Shown: in pieces, positions 1 to 13,818 of the stretch
How positions within the stretch are numbered: the first letter of the stretch is position 1
Layout: each line of letters begins with the position of its first letter
Virus record (IMG/VR): IMGVR_UViG_3300032294_000876
Location: 1-31,722 of that record
Strand: one strand, 5' to 3'
DNA: 31,722 nt
Origin: a virus
Notes under the pieces: generated by a model
The model's database searches: none
Told to the model about the DNA's origin: nothing
The model's input: the letters and a program-made list of their open reading frames with translations, nothing else
Program-made: the position numbers and the translations under genes

Positions 1-321
1 AGGAACAGATGCTTCATTAAACACAGCAGCATAACCTGCCATACGCATAGTACCGTCTTCTGCCTGTCTTGCCTCTATGTCTCTGACCGTAAAGGTACGG
101 CGTTCTGTCTTTTTCATCTTGCTCCTTGCTTTATTATTATTTGTTGAGTTAACTTCTCCACCTGGCTCTATTTCTTCTGCTATAGATATTGCTACCATTT
201 GGTCAATAGCATCTTGCTTATTATCATGGCAATTTAGAGTAGTGTATGAACCATCGTCTTCTTGCTTTACCGTTGCCCAGCCAGAGCAATCTGATTGCTT
301 ATCTGATACTAAATAAGGCAT
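1..321 (-). CDS. Prohead protease, N-terminal part (runs off the left edge)
   Basis: HK97-type capsid maturation protease, which would cleave the capsid scaffold during head assembly. Only the first 107 codons are present. Residues 1 to about 60 form a small acidic domain containing two cysteines (DCSGWATVK, LNCHD), of a kind seen in front of actinophage proteases. After an Asn-rich linker the protease fold begins with TFTVRDIEAR and MRMAGYAAVFNEAS, the typical first strands. The catalytic His and Ser lie beyond the window. The ATG overlaps the portal stop as TAATG, so translation is probably coupled. An internal ATG at the protease domain (MKKTERR) is preceded by AGGAGC and could give a shorter form. 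Identification rests on the motif and on the place after portal. Confidence 0.82.
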   Translation of the reverse strand, partial: MPYLVSDKQSDCSGWATVKQEDDGSYTTLNCHDNKQDAIDQMVAISIAEEIEPGGEVNSTNNNKARSKMKKTERRTFTVRDIEARQAEDGTMRMAGYAAVFNEASVP

Positions 322-1727
322 TATTCTTTAACCTCATCGCTGTAAGCAGCCTTTGGATCTGTTGGATCAACTAAGGATACTTGCTGTAGTTGTGCTGAAG
401 GCAATCCTGTGTGAGCCAGGTCTGTCATTTCTAGCATCTTAGCAACATCATCTGGGTTGTAGCCAACCTGTACCAAGATAGACGCAATCTCAGCCTTCAT
501 CTTATCTCCAACAAGTGGTGCCTGATTAGCATCAATGTTCTGTAGAGGAAGTCTGTATTGATCTCCTGAATCACCAAGTGATGATAGGTCTTCGTATTGG
601 CGTACATCGTTTAGTGATAAGAATCCTTCTCTTAATCCCTTTGTGTATGCATCAAAACGCTCAATTGTAGTACCACGCAAAAGTGCATCTAGATTAAAGC
701 GAATAAATCCATCTGACTCAGGAAGTAGTGGAGATAGTGCTTGCTCCAAACGCTCTAGCAATGGACGCAATGAGTGCTGAACAAATGAAAGGTTCTGTGC
801 TTCAACAGACGAGTAAGACATTGAACCAGCAACTGGGTGTCCTAGTAATGTTAGTGGAACACGGAAGATTCTTGCAATATCTTCAACATTAAACTTTCTT
901 GCTTCAAGTAGTTGTGCATCTTGTGCATTTAGCGATAGTGGCTTAAATGATGCACCACCAGAAAGAATACCAACTTTACCTGCCATATATGGACCTGAGT
1001 GTGACTCTTGCCAGTTACGAGCAATATCTCCTGCTTGTTCTGCGTTTAATTCTCCTGCAACTTCAATAACTCCACCAGGATTTGATGCGTTACCAAAATA
1101 TGATGCAGCATATGTGTCAGAAGCCTGTGCAATACCAACAGACATACGGCAAGCACCAATTGGGCTTAGTCCATAATGTGAGCCTGGTAGTCTAAATAGT
1201 GGAATATGTAGGAGTTCATTACTTGTAAGAATCTTGTCGTACATAGCATTATCTATGTCCTTGACTCTATAAACAAGTGGTTCTCCTGGGATAGGTCGTT
1301 CAATTCTTATTTCATTTGGGTTTAGTACATATAGTTCTGTTACTTCGTTGTTATCATCTCGTACCGTCAAAATAAACGCATTACCATGTAGGTGTAGAGA
1401 AGTAATTACCTGCTCAATAAATTCTAGTCTTGTTGATTCTGGGTTTGGCTTGTTTACCCATTCTGGTGTGTATCCATAAACTGATGCATAGGAAAGGCGA
1501 TTACGGCCTCTGCGGACATAAGCACCCATTGGCAATGAAGCAATAGTATCTCCAAGTAGTCTTACGCATGAATAAACGGTAGATGTACGAATAGCAGACT
1601 CTGTGTCAACATATGTACCTGTATTGGCTACACCAAACAAAGGACGAGGTGGAATCAATGGAAGGATGTACTGACTGTTCATATCTCTGGCTTCACCAGA
1701 TGCCTTTAGTCTTTTAGATAGACTCAT
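321..1727 (-). CDS. Portal protein (HK97-like)
   Basis: Forms the dodecameric ring at the capsid vertex through which DNA enters and to which the connector binds. The 468 residues match the usual length of HK97-type portals. Family features include VYSCVRLLGDTIASLP near residue 50, the HGNAFILTVRD strand near 115, a LLHIPLFRLPG segment and the LEARKFNVEDIARIFRVPLTLLG helix near 280, where DNA-contacting regions lie in this family. The C-terminus is acidic. A good ribosome site (AAGGGT) sits before the ATG. It lies between the giant fibre gene and the protease, an unusual place since terL and portal are normally adjacent. Confidence 0.93.
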   Translation of the reverse strand: MSLSKRLKASGEARDMNSQYILPLIPPRPLFGVANTGTYVDTESAIRTSTVYSCVRLLGDTIASLPMGAYVRRGRNRLSYASVYGYTPEWVNKPNPESTRLEFIEQVITSLHLHGNAFILTVRDDNNEVTELYVLNPNEIRIERPIPGEPLVYRVKDIDNAMYDKILTSNELLHIPLFRLPGSHYGLSPIGACRMSVGIAQASDTYAASYFGNASNPGGVIEVAGELNAEQAGDIARNWQESHSGPYMAGKVGILSGGASFKPLSLNAQDAQLLEARKFNVEDIARIFRVPLTLLGHPVAGSMSYSSVEAQNLSFVQHSLRPLLERLEQALSPLLPESDGFIRFNLDALLRGTTIERFDAYTKGLREGFLSLNDVRQYEDLSSLGDSGDQYRLPLQNIDANQAPLVGDKMKAEIASILVQVGYNPDDVAKMLEMTDLAHTGLPSAQLQQVSLVDPTDPKAAYSDEVKE

Positions 1728-1756
1728 ATTGATTTACCCTTTTCCCTTAGTTAATT

Positions 1757-7513
<5,757 letters not shown>

Positions 7514-7514
<1 letters not shown>

Positions 7515-7663
7515 TATTGTCTCTCCGTTGCCCAGATTAAAAATCCGCCAAGTGCGATAAAACTAATAGGAGGAAATATCAAAAATAAGCCATATGCTGC
7601 TAGTCCTACACCAATTACTTCAGTCGTTAGTGACCAATCAATGTTTGGCTTCTTTGTTTTCAT
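7514..7663 (-). CDS. Small membrane protein, 49 aa
   Basis: Begins MKTKKPNIDW with a clear AAGGAG ribosome site five bases before the ATG. Two hydrophobic stretches (about residues 16-30 and 33-45, separated by PP) predict one hairpin or two short membrane segments. It follows terL at once and ends in a TAATG overlap with the next gene. No homologue is recognised. A holin-like or superinfection role is possible but unsupported. Confidence 0.7.
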
Positions 7664-7671
7664 GTTTCTCC

Positions 7672-9189
7672 TTATAGTGAAAAGAATCTTGCTACAGGCT
7701 TTACTGGTACTGGCACTGTGGCACGATCATAAGAAAAGATTGCTGCTACGCAAGCGTCAATCTTCTTTTTGCTGTTTGCTTTTTGAATCATTAGCCCTCT
7801 TGACGATGTTTTCGTCATAGAGTTGGCTACATGTCTGTTTAATGCTTCATGACCTGAGTGAGTAAATGAGTTATTCATAACTGCCTCATAAAATTTGGCT
7901 GTTGCTGGAACCATTCGTTCTGCAGAGTTTGGATAAGAAACTACTGGCATACCTTCCTCATCAAAAAGCATAAAAGTTCTAGAATATCTGGCAGGATCAA
8001 AGACTACCTCACGAATGCTGTAATCTGGATTTCTGTATGCATCTATTATACAGGATTCTACCTCAGCAACGGGTATAAACCAGTTCTGATCTGCATCATC
8101 TGGTCTTTCCCAAATTGCTAGAATGTCTAAGTGAGGCTTTTCTCCACCTAAATACCATGCAACTATTGCTGTTGAGTCTCCATTAAAAGATCCATCAAAG
8201 CCAAGTATAACATCTTCGCCAGGTATTTGCTCTCTATTTTTAAGAGTTAAGTTGTCCCAAGCATCAGTTGGTATCCAAGTCTGAGCAGAATCAGTCCATA
8301 GATTAAGTCTTTTAGTTTTAAATTCAGCCTCTGGAGTCAAAAGTGAAGCAGATTTCATATCGTCAGCAGAGAGAATATCTCCATAAGATGGATTTGCTAA
8401 ACGCCAATTGTCTTCATCTTTGTAATTAAGTTTCTCATCACCTTGATACCAGGCGAAAAAGAAGGAAGGATCGTCAACTTCACCTTTGGATAACTGTACG
8501 CCTCTTTGGTACATTTGGTAACAGAGAGATTCTTTGCCAGAAGAGTCATACTTCACCCCTGCTGTCGTAATGGCTACAAGCATTGGCTCAAGACGAGCAC
8601 CCATAGACAGAGACATTGTGTCGTATAGTTCTCTATTTGGCTGGCTATGTAACTCGTCAAATGCCACAAATGTAGAGTTCAGACCCTCTTTGGTGAATGC
8701 TTCTGAAGATAAGGCTCTATAAACTGTGCCTGTACCTGGATTATAAATAACATCTCTGTAAGTTTCTAATACGGCTGCTAGTTCTGGTTCTAATTCAACC
8801 ATTCTCTTTACCGTTTTGAAAATAATCTTAGCCTGCTCTTTATCTGCAGCACATGAGTAGATTTGTCCACCTTTTACTCCAAGCAATAACTGCTCAAGCA
8901 CCAAAGTAGATAGAAGTGCAGATTTACCTGCTTTGCGAGGGATTCCAATCAAAGCACGACGATGTTTTAGTAGGCCAGACTCATCTTCTGCATATAAATG
9001 TAGTAAAAGTTCTTTCTGCCAGTCACGAAGGACTAGTTTATCTCCAACATTACCCGCAATAGAGTCCTCTGTAATACGACAAAGTGTCTCAGCAAAGTCA
9101 ATAACATCGTATCCACGACTATTTGCCAGTTCAATATCTGAGACAGGAGACAGATATGCTGGAGGCCAGTGTTCTATTTTAGTCTCCAT
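7672..9189 (-). CDS. terL: Terminase large subunit
   Basis: ATP-driven DNA packaging motor and nuclease, HK97/Terminase_1 type, 505 residues. Walker A is IPRKAGKS at about 83-90, Walker B VAFDE at about 175-179, and the motor coupling motif ITTAG follows near 208. The C-terminal RNase H-like nuclease begins with GFDGSFNGDST, whose two Asp residues are metal ligands. The C-terminal half keeps DPARY and the usual MTKTSSRGL end. It starts two bases after the stop of the S1-like gene. The packaging module is intact apart from the S1 gene lying between the two terminase subunits. Confidence 0.95.
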   Translation of the reverse strand: METKIEHWPPAYLSPVSDIELANSRGYDVIDFAETLCRITEDSIAGNVGDKLVLRDWQKELLLHLYAEDESGLLKHRRALIGIPRKAGKSALLSTLVLEQLLLGVKGGQIYSCAADKEQAKIIFKTVKRMVELEPELAAVLETYRDVIYNPGTGTVYRALSSEAFTKEGLNSTFVAFDELHSQPNRELYDTMSLSMGARLEPMLVAITTAGVKYDSSGKESLCYQMYQRGVQLSKGEVDDPSFFFAWYQGDEKLNYKDEDNWRLANPSYGDILSADDMKSASLLTPEAEFKTKRLNLWTDSAQTWIPTDAWDNLTLKNREQIPGEDVILGFDGSFNGDSTAIVAWYLGGEKPHLDILAIWERPDDADQNWFIPVAEVESCIIDAYRNPDYSIREVVFDPARYSRTFMLFDEEGMPVVSYPNSAERMVPATAKFYEAVMNNSFTHSGHEALNRHVANSMTKTSSRGLMIQKANSKKKIDACVAAIFSYDRATVPVPVKPVARFFSL

Positions 9190-9191
9190 GA

Positions 9192-9995
9192 TTAACCTTT
9201 AAATGCTAACGAGAGCCTGTCTTTGTCAAAATCAATCTCTAAGACTTCAACTTCTATGTCATGGCCCACCACAAATTGCTCAGGAGTCCATTTGCCCATC
9301 TTAGATTTGTGGACCAAACCAGAGACAAGGCCAAGTGAAACGAAGATTCCAAAGTTATTAATCCCTGAAACTGTGCCCACATAGGACAAGCCTTCTTTTA
9401 ACTTGCTAAAGTGAATCATCTTCTCTTGCTTGAGGTCATTCTCAATAAGTGCCTTGCGAGATATAACAATGTTACCCTTGTGTCGTTCAAACTGAATAAT
9501 CTTGGCTTCTACTGTCTGGCCAACGAATGTAGTAAAGTCTGCATCCTTATTTATGTGAGATTGTGATGAAGGTAAGAATGCTCTTACGCCAATATCTACA
9601 ATCATGCCACCCTTGACGACCTTAGTGATAACACCAGATACGACCTTATCATCAGAGTTCCAGATAGCCTCTACTTGATCCCATAGAGATTCTACTTCTG
9701 CTTCCTTCATAGACAGGACAAATTGTCCTTCTTCGTCTGTTCTGATTATGTTGGCTTGGACTGTTTTGCCAATCTCTAAAACCTCATAGATATCAAAGAT
9801 TCGTTTTGCTGATACTTCCTTCTTTGGAATAAAGGCCTCAGTCTTAGAGCCAATATCAATAAGGGCTCCATCACGATCAATCTGGACTACTGTGCCTTTG
9901 ACTAAATCGCCAACTGCGTATGTCTTCATGGATTCATCTATTGCTCTTAGGAAGTCTTCTGCTGTCCCTATGTCGTTAATTGCTATGTTGCTCAT
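9192..9995 (-). CDS. Ribosomal protein S1-like protein with three S1 domains
   Basis: RNA-binding OB-fold protein, 267 residues from the ATG that has an AGGGG ribosome site. It overlaps the end of terS by 20 nt. Three S1 repeats are visible: about 30-95 (GDLVKGTVVQIDRDGALIDIG), 115-180 (VVKGGMIVDIGVRAFLPSSQ) and 205-267 (GTVSGINNFGIFVSLG). The second repeat carries the GG-hydrophobic-D-G-RAFLP signature typical of domain 2 of bacterial S1, which with domain 1 contacts the ribosome; the third resembles RNA-binding repeats. Cellular S1 usually has four to six repeats, so this is a short form. Likely roles are steering host ribosomes to phage mRNA, or RNA protection (inference). Its location between terS and terL is unusual. 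Confidence 0.9.
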   Translation of the reverse strand: MSNIAINDIGTAEDFLRAIDESMKTYAVGDLVKGTVVQIDRDGALIDIGSKTEAFIPKKEVSAKRIFDIYEVLEIGKTVQANIIRTDEEGQFVLSMKEAEVESLWDQVEAIWNSDDKVVSGVITKVVKGGMIVDIGVRAFLPSSQSHINKDADFTTFVGQTVEAKIIQFERHKGNIVISRKALIENDLKQEKMIHFSKLKEGLSYVGTVSGINNFGIFVSLGLVSGLVHKSKMGKWTPEQFVVGHDIEVEVLEIDFDKDRLSLAFKG

Positions 9996-10494
9996 TGTCT
10001 GCCCCTTGGTTGATTGTGTCTTCGTCAAATACTATTTTAGCACGACGCTCTCTCTTCTCCAATAATTTATCAATTGAAGTTGCTGCTCGTACTTCTGCTA
10101 CACCTAAACGAGACCTGGAAACTGGATCAAAGCCCAGTGAGGTCAGAGCATCTGTGTATGCCTTGTTAATTGCCACATAAGCCTTAGCATCTGCAGGCTC
10201 TGTAGAAATCATATAACGGTCTCTTGCTGCTTCATTAGCATCAGCCAAATGCGATGCATTTTTAATAGCCTCAATATCACTAACAGGACTAAGCCAAGTA
10301 ACAGCAACGCCCCAAGCACGATTCCATAAATCTAGTCCTGATTGCTTAAGACTCTCAGGTGGTTCTGGTATTTCTCTAGCCATTGGCAAATGCGTAATCA
10401 CATTTAGATCAGGCAAAGGTCGTCCTCCAGGGTTTCCCATCACTCTTTTGAGTTCATTTGGCTTTGGAGGCCTTCCCGCAGTTGGTTGTGCCAT
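9976..10494 (-). CDS. terS: Terminase small subunit
   Basis: DNA-recognition partner of the packaging motor. From the chosen ATG it starts with the family signature GRPPKP followed by NPGGRPLP. The centre is helical (LWNRAWGVAVTWLSPVSDIEAIKNASHLAD), and the C-terminus has DALTSLGFDPVSRSRLG, typical of the P27-like small terminase family. In-frame starts up to 10545 exist; I prefer MAQPTAGRPP because the family begins there, although the nearest AAAGGA lies 12 nt away. The short HNH nuclease upstream and terL downstream support the call. Confidence 0.85.
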   Translation of the reverse strand: MAQPTAGRPPKPNELKRVMGNPGGRPLPDLNVITHLPMAREIPEPPESLKQSGLDLWNRAWGVAVTWLSPVSDIEAIKNASHLADANEAARDRYMISTEPADAKAYVAINKAYTDALTSLGFDPVSRSRLGVAEVRAATSIDKLLEKRERRAKIVFDEDTINQGADNEQHSN

Positions 10495-10582
10495 TTTTTG
10501 GTTTTTTCCTTTTCTACTAATTCCTTTTTGAAACATCGTTGACACTTTTGGGCCAAATGTCCAAAACTGACAATTTCGCTAT

Positions 10583-10611
10583 ATTATATGCGAAAGGGCA
10601 GCCAGGGTCTA
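10583..10611 (-). promoter_or_regulatory. Probable promoter of the terminase/late block
   Basis: On the minus strand TAGACC and a perfect TATAAT are separated by 17 nt. It lies just after a terminator and just before terS, so it would restart transcription for the packaging and fibre genes. The -35 matches consensus at only four of six positions. Confidence 0.5.
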
Positions 10612-10629
10612 TAAATTATTTTCAAGCAC

Positions 10630-10667
10630 AAAAAAACACCCATACCCAGGGTCTGCCAGGAGGGTGT
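10630..10667 (-). terminator. Rho-independent terminator after the HNH gene
   Basis: Minus-strand stem ACACCC/GGGTGT enclosing about 20 nt, which can itself fold, followed by TTTTTTGTG. It ends the short operon that carries the HNH gene. Confidence 0.72.
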
Positions 10668-10694
10668 GCCAGAGGGTTTCTGCTATTTGATATT

Positions 10695-10985
10695 TTATCC
10701 TTTAGAACTATTGCATTTTCTGCACAAAACAGAAATGTTGTCTAAAGTATTTAATCCTCCATTGGCTATAGATAGTATATGGTCTGCCGTCAGGTCTTTA
10801 TTTGTTCCGCATTTGGAGCACCATGGCTGGAGGGATCTTGCTAATCTTGATAATTTCTGCCATTCATAATCATATTGGTTATGTCTTCTTCTGGGATTTC
10901 TCAGAGTCTGCAGTCTTGCACATTGATCGCATCTAGATTTTCTTACCAGGATTCCACAACCAGGGCAGGGCCTATTAAATTTCAT
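10695..10985 (-). CDS. HNH endonuclease next to terminase
   Basis: A 96-residue HNH nuclease. An N-terminal CPGC/CDQC zinc knuckle (about 8-22) is followed by basic residues. The core is WCSKCG, then LTADHILSIANGG (DH catalytic pair near residue 68), and N and CRKCNSSKG close to the C-terminus. This domain layout next to small terminase is common in cos-type phages, where HNH proteins such as HK97 gp74 support terminase cleavage. A packaging role therefore fits better than a homing role, and it suggests cohesive-end packaging (inference). Confidence 0.88.
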   Translation of the reverse strand: MKFNRPCPGCGILVRKSRCDQCARLQTLRNPRRRHNQYDYEWQKLSRLARSLQPWCSKCGTNKDLTADHILSIANGGLNTLDNISVLCRKCNSSKG

Positions 10986-11022
10986 AAATATAAAACCTTT
11001 GTGTTACTGTATATATAATATG

Positions 11023-11238
11023 TTAATCTAACTCTTCATTAATATTAGAGCACTCTTCACAATCAACATCATTATCATAGTTATCATACTTGACTAGACT
11101 ACCCAAGTGGTGGTCAAATAATGTTAGGGCTGTTGCTGCTCCTCTGTTCAATAATGAATCTATTGCATCAAAGGATAATCTTTCATCTGTATCTAACTGG
11201 ACATTGACTGGACCTACTGACATGGACATATTAAACAT
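11023..11238 (-). CDS. Small acidic protein of unknown function, 71 aa
   Basis: Starts MFNMSMSVGP after a clear AAGGA site. The body is acidic and helical in the middle, and the C-terminus is strongly acidic with a CEEC pair (YDNDVDCEECSNINEE). No family is recognised. It is the first gene after the promoter at 11316-11344 and precedes the HNH gene. Confidence 0.7.
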   Translation of the reverse strand: MFNMSMSVGPVNVQLDTDERLSFDAIDSLLNRGAATALTLFDHHLGSLVKYDNYDNDVDCEECSNINEELD

Positions 11239-11315
11239 ATATATTCCTTATACTGGTTATTAGTATCTCTTTAGATCCCGTCCAACTTTTGGGGTCAGCA
11301 AACACTGTTGCTCTC

Positions 11316-11344
11316 ATTATACAGGATATTCTTAAATAAATCAA
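11316..11344 (-). promoter_or_regulatory. Promoter for the 71-aa/HNH operon
   Basis: Minus-strand TTGATT and TATAAT separated by 17 nt, five and six matches to consensus respectively. The -35 overlaps the last codons of the upstream gene. The leader to the first ATG is about 70 nt and contains an imperfect GACCCC/GGGATC hairpin. Confidence 0.75.
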
Positions 11345-12069
11345 ACTAAACTCCTTGCCTTGGCAATAGCAGAAATATCATATAGACCATTCTTTACTGG
11401 TATATCGTAATCCTTAACTATCTTATTAAGTTGTGTCTTACTTATATTCATCCATAGACAGACAGCATCTATATCTAACCAGAAGGTTCTATTAGGATTA
11501 TTCATAGCCAATGCTAATAATCTATATAGAGTCCATGAAGTCCTACATTTGTGACATGTAACACCAGCCAAGAGATTCTCTATATCAATAACTATATGAG
11601 CCTTACACTCATCAGTAGGACATGGGATTCGTCTTGGTTGTTCTATGAACTTCTTATTACATGCCATTCCTTTGGTATGGAGTTCCTTTATTAATCCCGC
11701 AAACTCCTCCACCCAATCCTGTTGGACTGTCCATTCAAGATGGGCTAAGTGGAATGAGACTGTTGCAGCAACCTCTAGTTCTACTGTGGCTTCTCTCTTC
11801 AGTAAGGCTGGTGGAGTAAGGGACCTACCTCTACGGATAAGGGCTTCATACTTATGCATGACCCCTAAGAGTTCCTTACCCATAGAATAATCTAGAGCGT
11901 TAACATTAAATCCAATAGATCTCTCTGTGCTTGGTGAGCCTGATCCTGATCTGCTTGGTGATACGAATGAGGCAGCACCTTGTTGCAACTCAGGCAACTC
12001 AGCAAGATTAGATCTTAGAGTACGATACTGACTCTTAGTTAACTTACCTTCATTCATATTGTTTTCCAT
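11341..12069 (-). CDS. Zinc-ribbon plus helix-turn-helix protein (putative regulator)
   Basis: A 242-residue protein with a low-complexity Ser-rich N-terminal part, a helical middle, a four-ligand zinc site (CPTDEC about residue 150 and CHKC about 174) and a C-terminal segment (WLDIDAVCLWMNISKTQLNKIVKDYDIP) that reads as a winged or simple helix-turn-helix. A similar arrangement occurs in a common actinophage gene of unknown role. DNA binding and regulation are inferred from the C-terminal helices. A good ribosome site (AAGGGG, five bases) supports the start. It ends the zinc-ribbon operon, and its 3' end carries the next promoter. Confidence 0.72.
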   Translation of the reverse strand: MENNMNEGKLTKSQYRTLRSNLAELPELQQGAASFVSPSRSGSGSPSTERSIGFNVNALDYSMGKELLGVMHKYEALIRRGRSLTPPALLKREATVELEVAATVSFHLAHLEWTVQQDWVEEFAGLIKELHTKGMACNKKFIEQPRRIPCPTDECKAHIVIDIENLLAGVTCHKCRTSWTLYRLLALAMNNPNRTFWLDIDAVCLWMNISKTQLNKIVKDYDIPVKNGLYDISAIAKARSLV

Positions 12070-12070
12070 G

Positions 12071-12331
12071 TTAGCCCCTTGGTGTTTCCAATTGCTTTAT
12101 AAGATCATCAACAGTGTTAACATCTTTGAACTCTTGCTTAATCACATGATCTTCTGCAAACGCTCTGAATGCTTGCTCTCGCTGTGCTATCTTTTCCATC
12201 TTCTTTGGTAAGAACAGTAAGATAAGAACAGCAAACCAACTAAATACATATGCTGCTAACATCCATCGCAGCATTCCTCTACCATTCATGTAGGCTACTA
12301 CACCTGCTCCAAACATCCAAAAGTATTGCAT
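12071..12331 (-). CDS. Small membrane protein, 86 aa
   Basis: I start it at the ATG that overlaps the previous stop (TAATG), giving MQYFWMFGAG, rather than at in-frame ATGs up to 12400 that overlap the zinc-ribbon gene. Two hydrophobic segments (about 2-16 and 23-42, ending LILLFLPKK) are followed by an amphipathic charged tail of about 40 residues. No homologue is recognised. Confidence 0.72.
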   Translation of the reverse strand: MQYFWMFGAGVVAYMNGRGMLRWMLAAYVFSWFAVLILLFLPKKMEKIAQREQAFRAFAEDHVIKQEFKDVNTVDDLIKQLETPRG

Positions 12332-12459
12332 TAGTCCTTCTCCCATTCTTCTGTTTCTACCCAACCTATTTCTTGTTGAGTTCTTCCACAAACGATACAC
12401 TCTGTCTCGTCCTTTGATGCTGCCTTACAATCTTTACAATAGTAAATCTTGTAGATCAT
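12331..12459 (-). CDS. Mini zinc-ribbon protein, 42 aa
   Basis: A short ORF with paired CxxC knuckles (YYCKDCK near residue 8 and ECIVCGR near 21) and an acidic Trp-containing tail. Its ATG overlaps the preceding stop as ATGA and its stop overlaps the next start as TAATG, so it fits the operon exactly. Rubredoxin-like zinc binding is likely; its partner is unknown. Confidence 0.72.
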   Translation of the reverse strand: MIYKIYYCKDCKAASKDETECIVCGRTQQEIGWVETEEWEKD

Positions 12460-12782
12460 TCTTCTATGCCTTCTATTTCTTTTAACTGCCGTTTTGATAT
12501 TGGTCTGCCAAATGCTTGATAATGTATGTAAGCATAAGCCTCATGCATTCTCTGTTGCTTCTCTTCTTCTGTTATTTCCTTTATTGTATACATGTGCTTG
12601 TCTCGTTTTCTATCTACTTCTTGCTCTGCTCTTTTGTTTGCCTGCCATTTGGTCATGTATGCCTTCTTGCATACTCTACATTCTGTGTGGAGTCTATGCT
12701 TATTCTTTTGCTGAGGACCAAAGAACTCTTCAGTTAATGGCTTCTCAATCTTGCATTTAGAACAGACTCTAGACTCTGGCAT
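12456..12782 (-). CDS. Zinc-finger protein, 108 aa
   Basis: The chosen start (MPESRVCSKCK) lies four bases after the upstream stop; an upstream in-frame start would overlap that gene heavily. CSKC at about 7-10 and CRVC near 35-38 form a zinc knuckle of the kind found at the N-terminus of phage HNH and endonuclease VII proteins. It is followed by a basic helix (MTKWQANKRAEQEVDRKRDK) and a C-terminal helical part. No nuclease residues follow, so it may be a degraded nuclease or a free nucleic-acid-binding module. Confidence 0.72.
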   Translation of the reverse strand: MPESRVCSKCKIEKPLTEEFFGPQQKNKHRLHTECRVCKKAYMTKWQANKRAEQEVDRKRDKHMYTIKEITEEEKQQRMHEAYAYIHYQAFGRPISKRQLKEIEGIEE

Positions 12783-12786
12783 TAAA

Positions 12787-13029
12787 TTACTCTTCTTCTG
12801 GTAGTTCCGTATTAGGCTGGCTGTACATAGTGTAGAAAGCATTTAGTCTATTGTGCATACGAAGCATATAGTCAAACTGCTCATCAGTTAGGTTAGGCCA
12901 GTCTGATCTACCTGTACCTGGAAGAATTCCAATACCTGTCTCTAGGAATTGAACAATCTTCTGTGCTTCATAAAGCATTACTCCACTTGGAAGTACTGTG
13001 CTTGGATTTGCTTGCTCTTGTTGTATCAT
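12787..13029 (-). CDS. Hypothetical protein, 80 aa
   Basis: Starts MIQQEQANPS at an ATG overlapping the preceding stop as ATGA. The central part contains GIGILPGTGRSDWPNLTDEQFDYML, predicted helical, and the end is acidic (NTELPEEE). No cysteines and no membrane segment. No family recognised. Longer upstream starts would run through the neighbouring gene. Confidence 0.7.
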   Translation of the reverse strand: MIQQEQANPSTVLPSGVMLYEAQKIVQFLETGIGILPGTGRSDWPNLTDEQFDYMLRMHNRLNAFYTMYSQPNTELPEEE

Positions 13030-13277
13030 TTGCTTTTCTTCTCTCTTCTTAGTAGTTTGTGGTAACAGCATTTGCATAGTTGACGAGCATAGTTTGGCTT
13101 GTCGCATCCGTCTGTTGTACACTTCTTCTTGTTTGTATTCCATGTTTTATATACTGATGTATTGCGACATGCCTTGCAATAGTAGTCATAGCCATCATCG
13201 TTTGGACGATATGCTTTGCTCTTGTAGTATAGACTTATGTCTTTTACTTCCTTGCACTTAACGCATGTTTTACTCAT
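13026..13277 (-). CDS. Double zinc-finger protein, 83 aa
   Basis: Three cysteine clusters: CVKC near residue 5, YYCKAC near 34, and CTTDGC/LCKCCYH near 53-73, followed by a Lys/Arg-rich C-terminus. It can hold two zinc ions and looks like a nucleic-acid-binding protein. The start overlaps the HNH stop and the stop overlaps the next start, both as ATGA. Confidence 0.75.
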   Translation of the reverse strand: MSKTCVKCKEVKDISLYYKSKAYRPNDDGYDYYCKACRNTSVYKTWNTNKKKCTTDGCDKPNYARQLCKCCYHKLLRREKKSK

Positions 13278-13654
13278 AGTTCTTGATCTACTCCAATAAG
13301 TGCTACATTTTCCAATGAGGTCATAACATTAAGATGCTTTGGGTTAACACACTTTGGATTGTTGCAAATGTGATTGATTACCTTTGTCTGTCCAGTAAAT
13401 GCATCTCCTACTTTAGGTAAAGCGTCAAAGCCGTAATGTAAAGCATAAGCAAATCTATGTGCCTTTACTGATTGTGAGTTACCTCTGCTTAAGGTAATAC
13501 GGAATGTACGATACTTATCTCTAGAGTCCCATCGTGCACCTGTAAACTCAATGCATCCTGTTGGCTTGTTGTCTAACTTAGACTTAAATCTATCTATTAC
13601 TGCATTATTTGTTATGCCAAATTGTATGGCTTTGTCTTTATTACTCATAGTCAT
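13274..13654 (-). CDS. HNH endonuclease (homing-type HNH_3)
   Basis: A 126-residue nuclease. The C-terminal core reads VINHICNNPKCVNPKHLNVMTSLEN, the usual H-N-H pattern of phage homing nucleases with the zinc-binding Cys pair and final His. The N-terminal part (CIEFTGARW, GNSQSVKAHRFAYALHYG) is the DNA-facing beta region of this family. It is free-standing within the zinc-ribbon operon, with TAATG coupling to the upstream gene. Confidence 0.88.
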   Translation of the reverse strand: MTMSNKDKAIQFGITNNAVIDRFKSKLDNKPTGCIEFTGARWDSRDKYRTFRITLSRGNSQSVKAHRFAYALHYGFDALPKVGDAFTGQTKVINHICNNPKCVNPKHLNVMTSLENVALIGVDQEL

Positions 13655-13818
13655 TATGCACTCACCAACCCGTATTCCATCAGATATTCTCCAACGGTTG
13701 TGATGCCCTTATATTCGTTACAATCTGCACAGAACTGTGTCTGGCTATAGTCTATCTTGTCTGCGATAATTGTCTCGCAAAATACACAGATGACTGCGTT
13801 CATGTTTTCCATGTTCAT
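13654..13818 (-). CDS. Zinc-ribbon protein, 54 aa, first gene of operon
   Basis: A rubredoxin-like small protein with CVFC near residue 11 and CADC near 30. A GGGAG ribosome site lies six bases before the ATG; two further in-frame ATGs follow within six codons. It is the first gene behind the strong promoter at 13870-13899, with a leader of about 45 nt, so it is expected to be well expressed. Function unknown. Confidence 0.75.
   Translation of the reverse strand: MNMENMNAVICVFCETIIADKIDYSQTQFCADCNEYKGITTVGEYLMEYGLVSA

Noticed and set aside
10539-10590. Plus-strand promoter from TTGACA at 10540 or CTGACA at 10567
   Set aside because: No -10 at acceptable spacing and no plus-strand gene downstream.
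12071-12400. 109-aa reading of the membrane protein from an upstream start
   Set aside because: It would overlap the mini zinc-ribbon gene by 70 nt; the TAATG-coupled start at 12331 is simpler.
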